64,000 bases of DNA, taken from Planctomycetota bacterium (GTDB taxonomy: Bacteria > Planctomycetota > Planctomycetia > Pirellulales > Lacipirellulaceae). Positions 1-8,434 of this stretch are shown here, one piece after another. The notes beneath the pieces were generated by a model, which saw only the letters and a program-made list of their open reading frames with translations, was not told the DNA's origin and made no database searches. The position numbers and the translations under genes were made by a program. Location of the stretch: the NCBI GenBank assembly GCA_029259915.1, contig JAJDED010000043.1, forward strand, positions 118,503 through 182,502. Direction: 5' to 3'. Every line of letters starts with the position of its first letter. The first letter of the stretch is position 1.

Positions 1-757
1 TGACGACAAGCCGGATTGCATCTTGTCGTTCCCGAAGTTGGCTCTTCTGTTTTTGCAGCAGGAATGCCGAGAAGTCTAATGCCGATCGAATCGACGCAAA
101 AAGTGCGTACGATAACGAAGGAGCTACAGCCAAATGGGCAATGAGAACGGTTCCAGAAAATGCGAGTCCACTTTGCATCCAAGCAATGGCCCATGCCAAG
201 GCAATTGCGATGTTGGCAAGGATTAGGGAAAAGAGCGTGTGCACCAAAATCGAGACGCAAAACGTCAAGATCAAGAACCCCTTGGATAGTTCGTTGATGG
301 GGCTCCATAGGTGCATCGAAGCGAACAGCGCCGCCCCCACCAAGACCAGGCCAAGCTTGAAGCGATCCGCTTGCTCGACCGGAGTCCGAATGTTCCGCGA
401 GATTCGTAGTATAGAAAAAACTGCAACCAGCGTGGCCATCGACCAGGATGCGTGCATCCAACTTTCAGGCGCCTGGTACAGGACCAGCGGGGAAAGAGCG
501 ACCAACGCCAGAATGCCTCCAACCCCGATGAGCCATGCAGGGAAAATTCGCCCCCCGGCCTCGCTGCCAATATCATCGTTTGGCGGCATGCTTCCAAAGG
601 AGTGTGCTGTGTCGACTCTTCTTCCAGTTTCAGGAGGCAAAGGATGATTGCTGCCCACGTCAGACGTACCGAAGCCACTCTTGCTCGGAGTAGCACCTTG
701 GTGGTCCTGGCTATGCAGCGGGCCTGGGTCAAGCGGAGGGTGAGGAGTGTTCGACAT
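1..757 (-). CDS. Membrane protein, 3' end cut by the window edge
   Basis: Reading the minus strand from the ATG at 757-755, the frame stays open for 252 codons to base 1, so the C-terminus lies outside the window. The first ~70 residues are polar and rich in Pro, Gly and Ser. From about residue 72 come hydrophobic stretches: one starting FPAWLIGVGGILALVAL, then segments around VAVFSILRI, GLVLVGAALFA, ILTFCVSILVHTLFSLILANIAIALAWAIAW and FSGTVLIAHLAVAPSLSYALF, giving about five to six membrane spans. The visible end (QKQKSQLRERQDAIRLVV) is charged and helical, like the linker that follows the membrane part of many sensor proteins. The next two genes on this strand are a kinase and a regulator, so a signalling role is possible, but no catalytic domain is visible. 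Function unknown. Confidence 0.75.
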   Translation of the reverse strand, partial: MSNTPHPPLDPGPLHSQDHQGATPSKSGFGTSDVGSNHPLPPETGRRVDTAHSFGSMPPNDDIGSEAGGRIFPAWLIGVGGILALVALSPLVLYQAPESWMHASWSMATLVAVFSILRISRNIRTPVEQADRFKLGLVLVGAALFASMHLWSPINELSKGFLILTFCVSILVHTLFSLILANIAIALAWAIAWMQSGLAFSGTVLIAHLAVAPSLSYALFASIRSALDFSAFLLQKQKSQLRERQDAIRLVV

Positions 758-971
758 CAGCTCGCCAAAAATCCGTTTATACCAACACGCTCAAACAGGA
801 GCCTGTTCGGAAACTAGCAATCCCAAGATGCACCAACGCCTATCGCTGGCTGGGAAAGGCACGGCAGAATAGCCGATCGGGAGAGATTATGGCACAATTT
901 GTCCGTGCGTGGCAACTCAAACGCTGAGAATTCAAAGATAAGTACAAGTCATCGGACAGTGGCAGGCAGAT

Positions 972-1850
972 TTAGTCGTGCATGACGAATTGCCCTGCGA
1001 TTTCGTAGAAAGGTCCCAAAGGCTTGCAGCGGGTGATTTGGAATGCTGCTTTAAGGGAACACTTGGGAGTAAGTGCGCTTCGCCAGCGCAGGGCAAGATA
1101 TTCGGAGCTGATCGATCGCGTATGCATAAAACAGGCTCCAGTTTCCGAGAGATCGCAGAAAGTCATCTTGAAAACTTCACCACGAGGAATAAAGTCTTTG
1201 CTGACCGGCAAAGCGACAGCCGTGGAGAGCAGTGAGAAACGCTCGGTTTCACGTCGCTCCGATCCGGCGGCGTGTTTGGCAAGCAGGCGTTTCATAAACT
1301 CGACTTGTGCCTTGGGAGGGTCGGTTACCGCGTCTTCCCCTGTGATCAAAAGTTGCTCCACGTGCTCGGGAACACACATCGAAAACAATTCCAGCGCTTC
1401 TTCGACTTTGCCGATTAGTCCAAACGCACTAGATCCCGAGTTGCTATTTTGAGGATCGTTCGTGTTGCGATTTTCGTTTTTCCTGCGGAACAGGGAACTC
1501 AACTTCGCGGAGAACAAGCCAAAGTTGACCGGTTTCTGAACGACGTCTACCACGCCCCGATCCATCAAGTCTTTGACCAGCCGCGGTTCGGCAATACCTG
1601 TAAGTACGATGATGTGAGGAGGCGTTTCCTCTTGAAGCAGTTCCTTGATCAGCGCATGTCCATGTTTGTTGGGCATTCGCAAGTCGGTCACAACCAAATC
1701 GTAGCGGCCTTGACGAAATTTTTCGATGGCTTCAACTCCATCGGCGGCCGTATCGCACCAGAACGATTCTGCAGACATCGATCGTGAGACCGCTTCCCGG
1801 ATCATCGGTTCATCGTCGACTACCAATGCTCGATAGATTTGTGAACTCAT
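972..1850 (-). CDS. Response regulator: receiver domain plus C-terminal PilZ-like domain
   Basis: 292 residues. The N-terminal ~120 residues are a complete CheY-like receiver: acidic pair D12-D13, phospho-acceptor D56 in VVTDLRMP, T84 in IVLTG and K106 in VVQKP. After a polar linker (about 122-140) and a helical segment, the C-terminus has RRETER at 199-204 and DLSETG at 233-238. This is the RxxxR...DxSxxG arrangement of PilZ domains, which bind cyclic di-GMP. The protein probably receives phosphate from the hybrid kinase encoded 34 bases upstream on the same strand and passes the signal through cyclic-di-GMP binding rather than DNA binding. Receiver call is firm. The PilZ call rests on the two motifs and a beta-rich tail. 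A plain receiver with an unrelated effector is the alternative. Confidence 0.88.
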   Translation of the reverse strand: MSSQIYRALVVDDEPMIREAVSRSMSAESFWCDTAADGVEAIEKFRQGRYDLVVTDLRMPNKHGHALIKELLQEETPPHIIVLTGIAEPRLVKDLMDRGVVDVVQKPVNFGLFSAKLSSLFRRKNENRNTNDPQNSNSGSSAFGLIGKVEEALELFSMCVPEHVEQLLITGEDAVTDPPKAQVEFMKRLLAKHAAGSERRETERFSLLSTAVALPVSKDFIPRGEVFKMTFCDLSETGACFMHTRSISSEYLALRWRSALTPKCSLKAAFQITRCKPLGPFYEIAGQFVMHD

Positions 1851-1884
1851 GGCGTTTCCTTGCCCTGTTGGCTTGTTGATTCAA

Positions 1885-3498
1885 TTAGCAAGATTGATCA
1901 GCAGGTTCCCCGTTGAGGGTTTTTCGAATGCTGCTGAGCAAGTCGTTTTCGAGGAAGGGTTTTTGCAGGACGTCGCATCCCATGGAGCGGAGCGATTCGC
2001 TTTGTGCAGCGGCGGGGTCGTAACCGGTGCAAAAACAGATCGGCACACTCGAGTTGAGACGACGGATGTGTTCGAATACTTCGCGTCCCGTCAGTCGAGG
2101 CATCACGATATCCATCAGCACGAGATCGATTTCGTGGGCGTGGAGGATAAACAAGTCGAGTGCTTCTTCGCCATTGCTAGCAGTGATGACCTTGTAGCCG
2201 CCTTTCTCTAGCATGCGTCGTCCCACTTCGCACACCAAAGGATCGTCTTCCGCCAGCAATAGGGTTTCTCCCCCCGAGGAGTAATTCATATCCAAGATTT
2301 CTGAGGCCATGGTAGGTTCCTTGCTAACAGGAAAATAAATTCGGACGGTCGTACCCTGATCGGGATTGCTGTGTATTTGCAACTGCCCCTTGAATTGTTG
2401 AACGACTCCGAAAACCATCGAAAGTCCAAGTCCGGTTCCCTTGCCGACCTCTTTGGTCGAGAAGAACGGTTCAAAAATGCGTTGCTGGATTTCCTCAGGG
2501 ATGCCCGTTCCCGTATCCGTCACTTGAATCTGTACGTATTGTCCGGGAGAAATATTGTTGAAACCCTCTGAGGCCAATTCGTTGACCGTGATGGCTTGGG
2601 TGCTGACGAGCAATGGCCCACCATTGGGCATGGCATCGCGGGCATTGATGCAAAGATTCAGCAGGGCCTGTTCCGTAAGCTGGGGGTCCACACAAACAGG
2701 TGTATTCGAAGCATTCAAGTTCAAGTGGAAATGGATGTTTTCCGGAAGCAGCGGTCGCAGCAGGGCTTCCAAGTCCCATACGATATCGTCGACAATCCCA
2801 TCACGTGCGTTGGCCACCTCGTTCCGGCTAAAGTTCAGCAACTGGCGGGTCAACATTGTAGCCCGACCTGCGGCGGTGAGAGCTTGCTCGATGTCCCGAT
2901 ACGCTTGAGAGTCGGGGGCAAGCGACTCTTGAGCAAAGGCCGAGTAACCGGTGATTGCCTGTAGCAAATTGTTGAATTCATGCGCGATACCCCCCGCTAA
3001 GGAGCCCATCGCATCCAATTTCTGCTGCTGAATAAGCTGAGCTTCCTTCTCGTCGAGCATCTGTTCTGTGCGCTTTAAGTCGTCGATATCTTGAATCGAC
3101 CCAGCCATAAGGACCGGCTGGCCCTGGTTGTTGCGATAGGCTACACCTTGCGAGTGAAACCACCGGTACTCCCCGCTTTTCTTAGCTAGGCGATATTCTG
3201 ACTCAAACGTCTTGCCTGTCCGTATATGGTTTTCGATCTCGCTCCACGTATGTTCGGCATCTTCGGGATGCAACTGTTGTTGCCAACTTTCGATGACTTC
3301 TGGAAATTCTTCGGAGGTGAAATCAAGAAGTTCTAGAAAGCGAGGAGAATACCACACCTGATCGGTAAGCAGATCCCATTCCCAAAGTCCGATCGAAGAA
3401 CCATTGATTGCACGTTCGAGACGATCGAGCTTTACGATCATTTCTGATTCGGAATCATGTTCTCGATCGGTAGCAGTGTTGATTATGCTCAGAGTCAT
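1885..3498 (-). CDS. Cytosolic hybrid sensor histidine kinase (PAS-HisKA-HATPase-receiver)
   Basis: 537 residues without any membrane segment or signal peptide. Residues ~25-145 form a PAS/PAC sensor ([22 protein letters not shown] ... HPED ... YRWFHSQG). A coiled segment leads to the phospho-acceptor H173 in [11 protein letters not shown]. The ATPase domain shows the N box (NLCINARDA, ~281-289), DTGTGIP (328-334), FEPFFSTK (342-349) and GKGTGLGLS (352-360). A C-terminal receiver has D463 in LMDIVMP, T491 and K513. The layout matches kinases of the FixL/NtrB-like HEFNN subgroup. It is the first gene of a two-gene unit with the receiver-PilZ regulator, so a relay H173 to D463 and onward to that partner is likely. 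The ligand of the PAS domain cannot be told from sequence. Confidence 0.93.
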   Translation of the reverse strand: MTLSIINTATDREHDSESEMIVKLDRLERAINGSSIGLWEWDLLTDQVWYSPRFLELLDFTSEEFPEVIESWQQQLHPEDAEHTWSEIENHIRTGKTFESEYRLAKKSGEYRWFHSQGVAYRNNQGQPVLMAGSIQDIDDLKRTEQMLDEKEAQLIQQQKLDAMGSLAGGIAHEFNNLLQAITGYSAFAQESLAPDSQAYRDIEQALTAAGRATMLTRQLLNFSRNEVANARDGIVDDIVWDLEALLRPLLPENIHFHLNLNASNTPVCVDPQLTEQALLNLCINARDAMPNGGPLLVSTQAITVNELASEGFNNISPGQYVQIQVTDTGTGIPEEIQQRIFEPFFSTKEVGKGTGLGLSMVFGVVQQFKGQLQIHSNPDQGTTVRIYFPVSKEPTMASEILDMNYSSGGETLLLAEDDPLVCEVGRRMLEKGGYKVITASNGEEALDLFILHAHEIDLVLMDIVMPRLTGREVFEHIRRLNSSVPICFCTGYDPAAAQSESLRSMGCDVLQKPFLENDLLSSIRKTLNGEPADQSC

Positions 3499-3864
3499 TT
3501 TTTTCGACGGTGCGTTGAGTATTTACTAGTTGTCTTGTTGTTCTTGCGCATAGCAAAATGCGTTGGTAACATCTTTCGTTAACCAAGCAGCAGGCCCACG
3601 GAGGTGTCTTCTGCTTAGCCGTGATAAGCCTATTTATCCAAGCTCTCGGCCATGTCCAAGAGGCCGGTGGGAGGAAACAACCCACGAAAAAATAGGTTTG
3701 CTAAAGACGGTACGCGGCAAGAAATAGCACTAAAAGGTGGTTTTCACCCACTAAAAGATGCGCCGGTATTGCTGAACAGACTGAAAGTAGGCCTTAAACG
3801 ACCGTTATTCCCTAGGGAATTCTAGCGGTGAAAACGCCACAAAAGTCATGTCTTTTGTAAACAA
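3499..3864. other. Non-coding gap between the kinase gene and a small membrane protein
   Basis: 366 bases with no convincing ORF. On the minus strand it holds the leader and promoter region of the kinase-regulator pair. I see a small hairpin (TGCGCATAGCAAAATGCG, about 3545-3562) and a direct repeat of CTTTTAGTG (about 3729 and 3758). I looked for a cyclic-di-GMP riboswitch because of the PilZ partner and could not fit the known consensus. Confidence 0.5.
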
Positions 3865-4110
3865 TCACTCTTCTTCTGCGAGATCGAATACATATCGATC
3901 AATGCATGCCAACACACCCAACGCAACGGCAGAGCCGACAAACGACGCTGAAGCTTGGCCCGCTTTAGTGAGATAGCCAATACTCTCTTCGCCGCCGAAA
4001 TTACGAACCCACAATGCGAACATCCAAATCGCATCGCACAAGAAGACAATGCCCATGATAAACGCCACCCAGGCTGCGAGCTCGATCATGCGTTCGAATA
4101 ACCAATCCAT
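3865..4110 (-). CDS. Small two-span membrane protein of unknown function
   Basis: 81 residues, ATG start, preceded by AAGGAG about 6 bases upstream on the minus strand (in the bases just above 4110), which supports this start. Two hydrophobic segments are visible, AAWVAFIMGIVFLCDAIWMFALWV (about 12-35) and ASFVGSAVALGVLACI (about 54-69), joined by a short polar loop with GGEES. The tail DLAEEE is acidic. No family recognised. It is followed on the plus map by another minus-strand membrane protein at 4281, but the 170-base gap makes an operon uncertain. A real gene is likely because of its ribosome site and clean hydrophobic pattern. Confidence 0.6.
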   Translation of the reverse strand: MDWLFERMIELAAWVAFIMGIVFLCDAIWMFALWVRNFGGEESIGYLTKAGQASASFVGSAVALGVLACIDRYVFDLAEEE

Positions 4111-4280
4111 TATTAGCTCCTTGTTGAATTGCTATTTCACATGAGAAAAGTGTTCTTAACGACGAGTGAAATTCGATCGGCAACATCGTTATGTTAGCCG
4201 ATTATAGCCTGGATGCCCAATTGGAAAAAGCTGAGCCTGGGTCGGCACGCTTCGGCAGAAAGTTGCCTCTGGTTGTGTTA

Positions 4281-4700
4281 TCAAGTGCCCCGATCTGCCT
4301 GCAAAAATTGTAGCAGTACGAAGCCAACTAAACTGGCCAGTAAAATTGTGGCCAACACGTGATCGGTCCACAGGAGTGGATTTAGTTTGGCCGTGGCACT
4401 TGCCTGAGCGGCGTGGGTTTGTGCACCAATAGCCAACCCGACGAGTAGAACATAGACAACCAGATTCAGCACGGCCAAGTATTCTCGCCTGTAGACATTC
4501 AGATTTTCTAAGAGCGAGAGCGTCGCGCCCCAGCCAATCAGTGCCAACGCAGCCGCGATGGGGACCAAGGGCCAGATTTGTGCGGCGAGAATCACCGTCA
4601 GCCCGATGCCAATCAGCACAGGCCCCCGATGTTCGGCATAAGCAGGAAGCGAGAATCCTGACACAATCACCACCTGGAAAGAGAGAATAAAGAACTTCAA
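4281..4700 (-). CDS. Membrane protein with about four spans, unknown function
   Basis: 139 residues if translation begins at the TTG at 4700. A stop codon lies four codons upstream in frame and there is no in-frame ATG nearby, so the start is TTG or one of the GTG codons ten or so residues further in. Hydrophobic segments: FFILSFQVVIVSGFSL (may act as a signal sequence, ending PAYA), PVLIGIGLTVILAAQIWPLVPIAAALALIGW, LNLVVYVLLVGLAIGA and HVLATILLASLVGFVLLQFL. The order of polar and apolar stretches is that of a genuine integral membrane protein. No family recognised. No strong ribosome site is visible, which lowers confidence in the exact start. Confidence 0.55.
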   Translation of the reverse strand: MKFFILSFQVVIVSGFSLPAYAEHRGPVLIGIGLTVILAAQIWPLVPIAAALALIGWGATLSLLENLNVYRREYLAVLNLVVYVLLVGLAIGAQTHAAQASATAKLNPLLWTDHVLATILLASLVGFVLLQFLQADRGT

Positions 4701-4748
4701 AAGGAGTCTTTATTCTGATTGGGGTGTGTTGCTGCGCCAAGTTGCGAA

Positions 4749-4800
4749 TAGCCGCGATCTTACAGATCGCTGGCTCCGGCGAGCTGTAAGATCGCGGCTA
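4749..4800. repeat. Perfect long hairpin downstream of ftsH
   Basis: TAGCCGCGATCTTACAG at 4749-4765 is exactly complementary to CTGTAAGATCGCGGCTA at 4784-4800. The 18-base centre can pair further (TCGC/GCGA). There is no U-tract on either side, so it is not a classical terminator. It looks like a dispersed palindromic element, although it may also stabilise the 3' end of the ftsH transcript that ends at 4824. Confidence 0.75.
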
Positions 4801-4823
4801 CCTTGATGTACGAGCCACGTGGT

Positions 4824-6875
4824 TCAGCCGCCGGCGGAACCGGGGGATGCGTCTTTGGCGGGGGTGTCCGATTTTGTGGGGCGCTTAAGTTCTGAGTCGG
4901 TCCCGGGAACGATCATCGGGCTGGGCGAATTTTCTTCGATGATGCGGGACAACTCTTCGGAATCGATCACTTCCTGCTCCATCAATTCTTGCGAAGTCGC
5001 ATCGAGCGCTGCGCGCCGTTTGCCCAGGATGTGCCGAACGCGTTCGAGACCCTCGTCGATAATGCGTTTGACCTCTTCGTCGATTTCGCGGACCGTCTGT
5101 TCGCTATGATTTTGCATACGTGGAAATTCACCACCCCCGGCAAGGAACGGGCTGCGATTGCTCTCGCGATAGTTCACCCGGCCCAGGCGGCTCATGCCGA
5201 AATCCATTACCATGCTGCGGGCGATTTCGGTAGCGCGCTCGAGGTCGTTCTGCGCACCAGACGAAATGTCTTCGAACACTATTTCTTCTGCCACGGTGCC
5301 GGCAAGCAGCACTTGGATTCGGCTTTCCAGTTCGCCTTGGGTCATCAAGAAGCGATCTTGCTCGGGCCGCTGCATCGTGTAGCCCAAAGCTGCCAGCCCG
5401 CGGGGAATAATCGAAACTTTGTGAACCGGATCGGTATTGGGTAGCGAATAGGCGACGAGCGCGTGACCGCTTTCATGGTAGGCGACGCGTAGTTTTTCGT
5501 CGTCCTGCATGATCCGGTTTTTCTTTTCCAATCCTGCGCTGGTGCGTTCGACGGCCTCGTTAAGCTCGGCCATGCCGACCGCTTTTTTCCCGTTTCGGGC
5601 CGCCAGGAGAGCCGCTTCGTTGACGATATTGGCCAGATCGGCTCCGACAAAACCACTGGTGATAGCTGCCACGTTTTTCACGACGACATCTTCGCCCATG
5701 CGGATATTTTTCAAATGGACATTGAGAATTTCTTCGCGACCGCCAACATCAGGACGATCTACCAGCACATGGCGATCGAATCGGCCCGGTCGCAGCAAGG
5801 CAGGGTCCAAAGTTTCGGGTCGGTTGGTGGCGCCCAGCACAATGACGCCGCTGTTGGAGCCAAAGCCGTCCATTTCCACAAGCAGCGCGTTGAGCGTTTG
5901 TTCGCGCTCGTCGTGTCCGCCGATTTGGCCGCTGCCGCGAGTTTTTCCCAGTGCATCGAGTTCATCGATGAAAATGATGCAGGGAGCCCGCTGTTCTGCC
6001 TGGCTGAACATGTCGCGCACCCGTGCGGCACCGACACCGACAAACATCTCGACAAAGTCGGAACCGCTCAGGCTGAAAAAGGGCACCCCCGCCTCTCCTG
6101 CAATCGCTTTTGCGAGCAGCGTTTTGCCGGTGCCGGGAGGACCGACCAAGAGTACGCCCTTGGGGATACGGCCTCCGAGGCGTTGGTAGCGCTCGGGAGT
6201 TTTTAGGAAATCGACCACTTCGCGCAGCTCGTCGACCGCCTCTTCGATGCCGGCGACGTCGTCGAACGTGACTTCAATTTCTTCCTGGGCGACCAATTTC
6301 CCCCGGCTGCGACCGAACGCCATCGGCGAACCCGCGCCCCCCATCCGCCGCAACATCACGACCATCAAGAGCAGCAGCATCCCGGTGAGCATCAGCACGG
6401 GAAGATAACCCAGAAGCGCGCTGGGAGGATCGGCCACTGTGTGCGGCAGATTGTTTTCGCTTAAGAGTTGTTGCAGACGATCTTCGTTGGGTAGCCGTGC
6501 TGTGCGGAACGGAATCTGTTGGGTTTCTTCCCAGTCGGCATCTTCCGTTTTTTTACTCGACAGAACTGCCCCAGTCACCTCGTAAGCGCCGACTTTGATT
6601 TTCGAGGGTTTGCTGACTCGCCGTGTGACGGCAGGGGATTTGCTAGTGTCTTCGAATTCGACGTAATCGATCGACTCGGTTATTTCGGGATTGCTGACTT
6701 TGATCAGCCGTTCGAGATCGTACCAGGCGATGGTCAGCCGATCTTTATCGCTCATTGCGGTTCCCACCAGCAACAGCAATACAATCAATCCCAGAACATA
6801 CCAGACGAAATTGCTGTTCTGCGGAGGGGCCTTTTTTTCGGGAGATCCCTTGGGCTTGTCTTCGGAGTTTTCCAT
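4824..6875 (-). CDS. ftsH: ATP-dependent zinc metalloprotease FtsH
   Basis: About 683 residues from the ATG at 6875 (a GTG sits directly before it). FtsH is a hexameric membrane AAA protease that degrades misfolded or short-lived membrane and cytosolic proteins. Visible in order, numbering from that GTG: membrane span ~24-43, periplasmic domain, second span ~158-177, AAA domain with Walker A GPPGTGKT (246-253), Walker B IIFIDE (301-306), pore motif FVGVGA (~279-284), SRH region [19 protein letters not shown], and the peptidase domain with zinc-site HESGH (468-472) and the later acidic ligand region. The C-terminal tail is polar and disordered-looking. All catalytic residues are present and length is normal. 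It is divergently transcribed from dxr. Planctomycetes usually carry several ftsH copies, so this may be one paralogue. Confidence 0.97.
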   Translation of the reverse strand: MENSEDKPKGSPEKKAPPQNSNFVWYVLGLIVLLLLVGTAMSDKDRLTIAWYDLERLIKVSNPEITESIDYVEFEDTSKSPAVTRRVSKPSKIKVGAYEVTGAVLSSKKTEDADWEETQQIPFRTARLPNEDRLQQLLSENNLPHTVADPPSALLGYLPVLMLTGMLLLLMVVMLRRMGGAGSPMAFGRSRGKLVAQEEIEVTFDDVAGIEEAVDELREVVDFLKTPERYQRLGGRIPKGVLLVGPPGTGKTLLAKAIAGEAGVPFFSLSGSDFVEMFVGVGAARVRDMFSQAEQRAPCIIFIDELDALGKTRGSGQIGGHDEREQTLNALLVEMDGFGSNSGVIVLGATNRPETLDPALLRPGRFDRHVLVDRPDVGGREEILNVHLKNIRMGEDVVVKNVAAITSGFVGADLANIVNEAALLAARNGKKAVGMAELNEAVERTSAGLEKKNRIMQDDEKLRVAYHESGHALVAYSLPNTDPVHKVSIIPRGLAALGYTMQRPEQDRFLMTQGELESRIQVLLAGTVAEEIVFEDISSGAQNDLERATEIARSMVMDFGMSRLGRVNYRESNRSPFLAGGGEFPRMQNHSEQTVREIDEEVKRIIDEGLERVRHILGKRRAALDATSQELMEQEVIDSEELSRIIEENSPSPMIVPGTDSELKRPTKSDTPAKDASPGSAGG

Positions 6876-7270
6876 CACACTTCTACTTTGTCAGGGTGAG
6901 ATTATCTGTTCTGTGCCCCCCCGCCAGAGGTCCTGTTAGCCTCGCGGGGAAAGTTCGATCTTCAGTCCATACTAAGTTAGCACTTGAGAAAAGACAACGA
7001 AGCTTCTCCAGCGAGTGACAGGCATCTCTTGTGGTCGGGTTGTCGCAGCAGCGTGTGACCCCTAGAATGGCCGACTTGCGCCGTTTGCACTATGATCGAC
7101 CCTGAAATCGCAGGTTTTGCGCGGACGAGATCAGCGGGAGCGGGCAATCCCTACGATTGTTACGCTTGCCATTATCCTTTTGTGCGTTTCTTTGCTGGTC
7201 ATTGCGAGAAACCCCTCTTAACGGTTGGTTTACAGCCACGCTCCAAAACCAGCAGTAAAAACATCAAGCC
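6876..7270. other. Divergent intergenic region between ftsH and dxr
   Basis: About 395 bases that must hold the promoters of both outward-facing genes. No convincing ORF, RNA structure or repeat was seen, and I could not identify a promoter with confidence. Confidence 0.5.
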
Positions 7271-8434
7271 ATGGCAGAAAATTGCAAACAGATCGCTGTG
7301 CTAGGCTCCACGGGGAGCATCGGCACTAGTGCATTGGAAGTGATCGCCGCTAGCGGTGGGCGCTTGCAGGCGATTGCCCTTTCGGCACACTCGCAATTTG
7401 ACCGGTTGTTGAAACAGGCGCAAGAATTTCAGCCCCGTTGGGTCGTGGTGACCGATCCCCAGGCGGCCGAAGCGTTTGATTGGTCGGCGTTGCCTGTCGA
7501 TACCGAGTTATTGACCGGTTCCGAGGCATTGTGCGAGGTTGCGATTCGAGACGAAGTCGATCTGGTTTTGGCGGCAATCGTGGGCCGCGCTGGTTTGGAA
7601 AGCACTTGGGCAGCGATTGAGAACAAGAAACCGGTTGCACTGGCGAATAAAGAAACGATGGTCATGGCCGGGCCCCTGGTGACCAAGCTAGCGGAAGAGC
7701 GCGATACCGTGCTGTTGCCAGTCGACAGCGAGCATAGCGCGATTTTCCAAGCCTTGCAGTCGGGCAAGTCGAACGAAGTCGCGCGGCTGGTTCTGACAGC
7801 CAGCGGCGGGCCCTTTCGTGATTATTCTACAGAGCAACTCAAGAACGTGACCATTGCCGAAGCTTTGGATCACCCGGTTTGGGAAATGGGTCCTAAGATC
7901 ACAATCGACTCGGCGACCATGATGAACAAAGCGTTGGAAATCGTCGAAGCGCGTTGGATGTTTGGGATCAATGCCGAGCGGATCGAAGTGGCCATCCATC
8001 CCCAATCGGTCGTCCATTCGATGGTGGAATATGTCGACGGCTCGGTGGTAGCCCAGTTGAGCCCGCCCGACATGCGGCTGCCCATCCAGGTGGCGTTCGA
8101 CTATCCGCATCGGTTCATGGGGATCGCAAGCCGCATGGATTGGCAGCATGGTTTTTCGCTCGATTTTTGGCCCCCCTCTGAGTCTCAGCTCCCGGCGCTC
8201 GAATTGGGCCACCAGTGTGCCAGTGCCGGGGGGACCTCGGGAGCCGTGCTCAACGCAGCCAATGAAGCTGCCGTTGGGGCTTTCCTGGCTGGTGAGCTAC
8301 ACTTTACAGAAATCGTTCCGGCATGCCGGAGCATCCTTGAGATGCATTCTTTTGATGCAAATCCCACACTGAGCCAATTGATCAAACTCGATCGGTGGGC
8401 CCGCGAGGAGGTAACACGTTGGGTATGTGCGTAA
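7271..8434 (+). CDS. dxr: 1-deoxy-D-xylulose 5-phosphate reductoisomerase
   Basis: 387 residues. The enzyme converts 1-deoxy-D-xylulose 5-phosphate to 2-C-methyl-D-erythritol 4-phosphate with NADPH, the committed step of the MEP isoprenoid pathway. Visible: the nucleotide-binding motif GSTGSIG (12-18), NKETMVMAG, the metal and substrate motifs LPVDSEHSAIFQAL, KITIDSATMMNKALE, the flexible-loop region HPQSVVHSMVEYVDGS and the C-terminal NAANEAAVGAFL. Length is typical. It overlaps the start of the downstream RseP-type protease by about 16 bases, so the two genes are co-transcribed and probably translationally coupled. The same pairing of isoprenoid and site-2 protease genes is common in bacteria. 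Confidence 0.97.
   Translation: MAENCKQIAVLGSTGSIGTSALEVIAASGGRLQAIALSAHSQFDRLLKQAQEFQPRWVVVTDPQAAEAFDWSALPVDTELLTGSEALCEVAIRDEVDLVLAAIVGRAGLESTWAAIENKKPVALANKETMVMAGPLVTKLAEERDTVLLPVDSEHSAIFQALQSGKSNEVARLVLTASGGPFRDYSTEQLKNVTIAEALDHPVWEMGPKITIDSATMMNKALEIVEARWMFGINAERIEVAIHPQSVVHSMVEYVDGSVVAQLSPPDMRLPIQVAFDYPHRFMGIASRMDWQHGFSLDFWPPSESQLPALELGHQCASAGGTSGAVLNAANEAAVGAFLAGELHFTEIVPACRSILEMHSFDANPTLSQLIKLDRWAREEVTRWVCA
8405..8412 (+). promoter_or_regulatory. Strong ribosome binding site that sets the rseP start
   Basis: GAGGAGGT lies inside the last codons of dxr, 6 bases before a TTG (8419) and 12 before an ATG (8425). This argues for translation starting at 8419 or 8425 rather than at any earlier in-frame codon. 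Confidence 0.75.

Noticed and set aside
3499..3864. Cyclic-di-GMP riboswitch before the kinase-PilZ pair
   Set aside because: A short AGCAAACC stretch resembles one part of the GEMM consensus, but the paired elements and tetraloop receptor cannot be placed.
4189..4740. 183-residue minus-strand frame over the membrane protein at 4281
   Set aside because: Composition rich in Arg, Cys and Gly with no membrane pattern; the other frame has clean hydrophobic spans.
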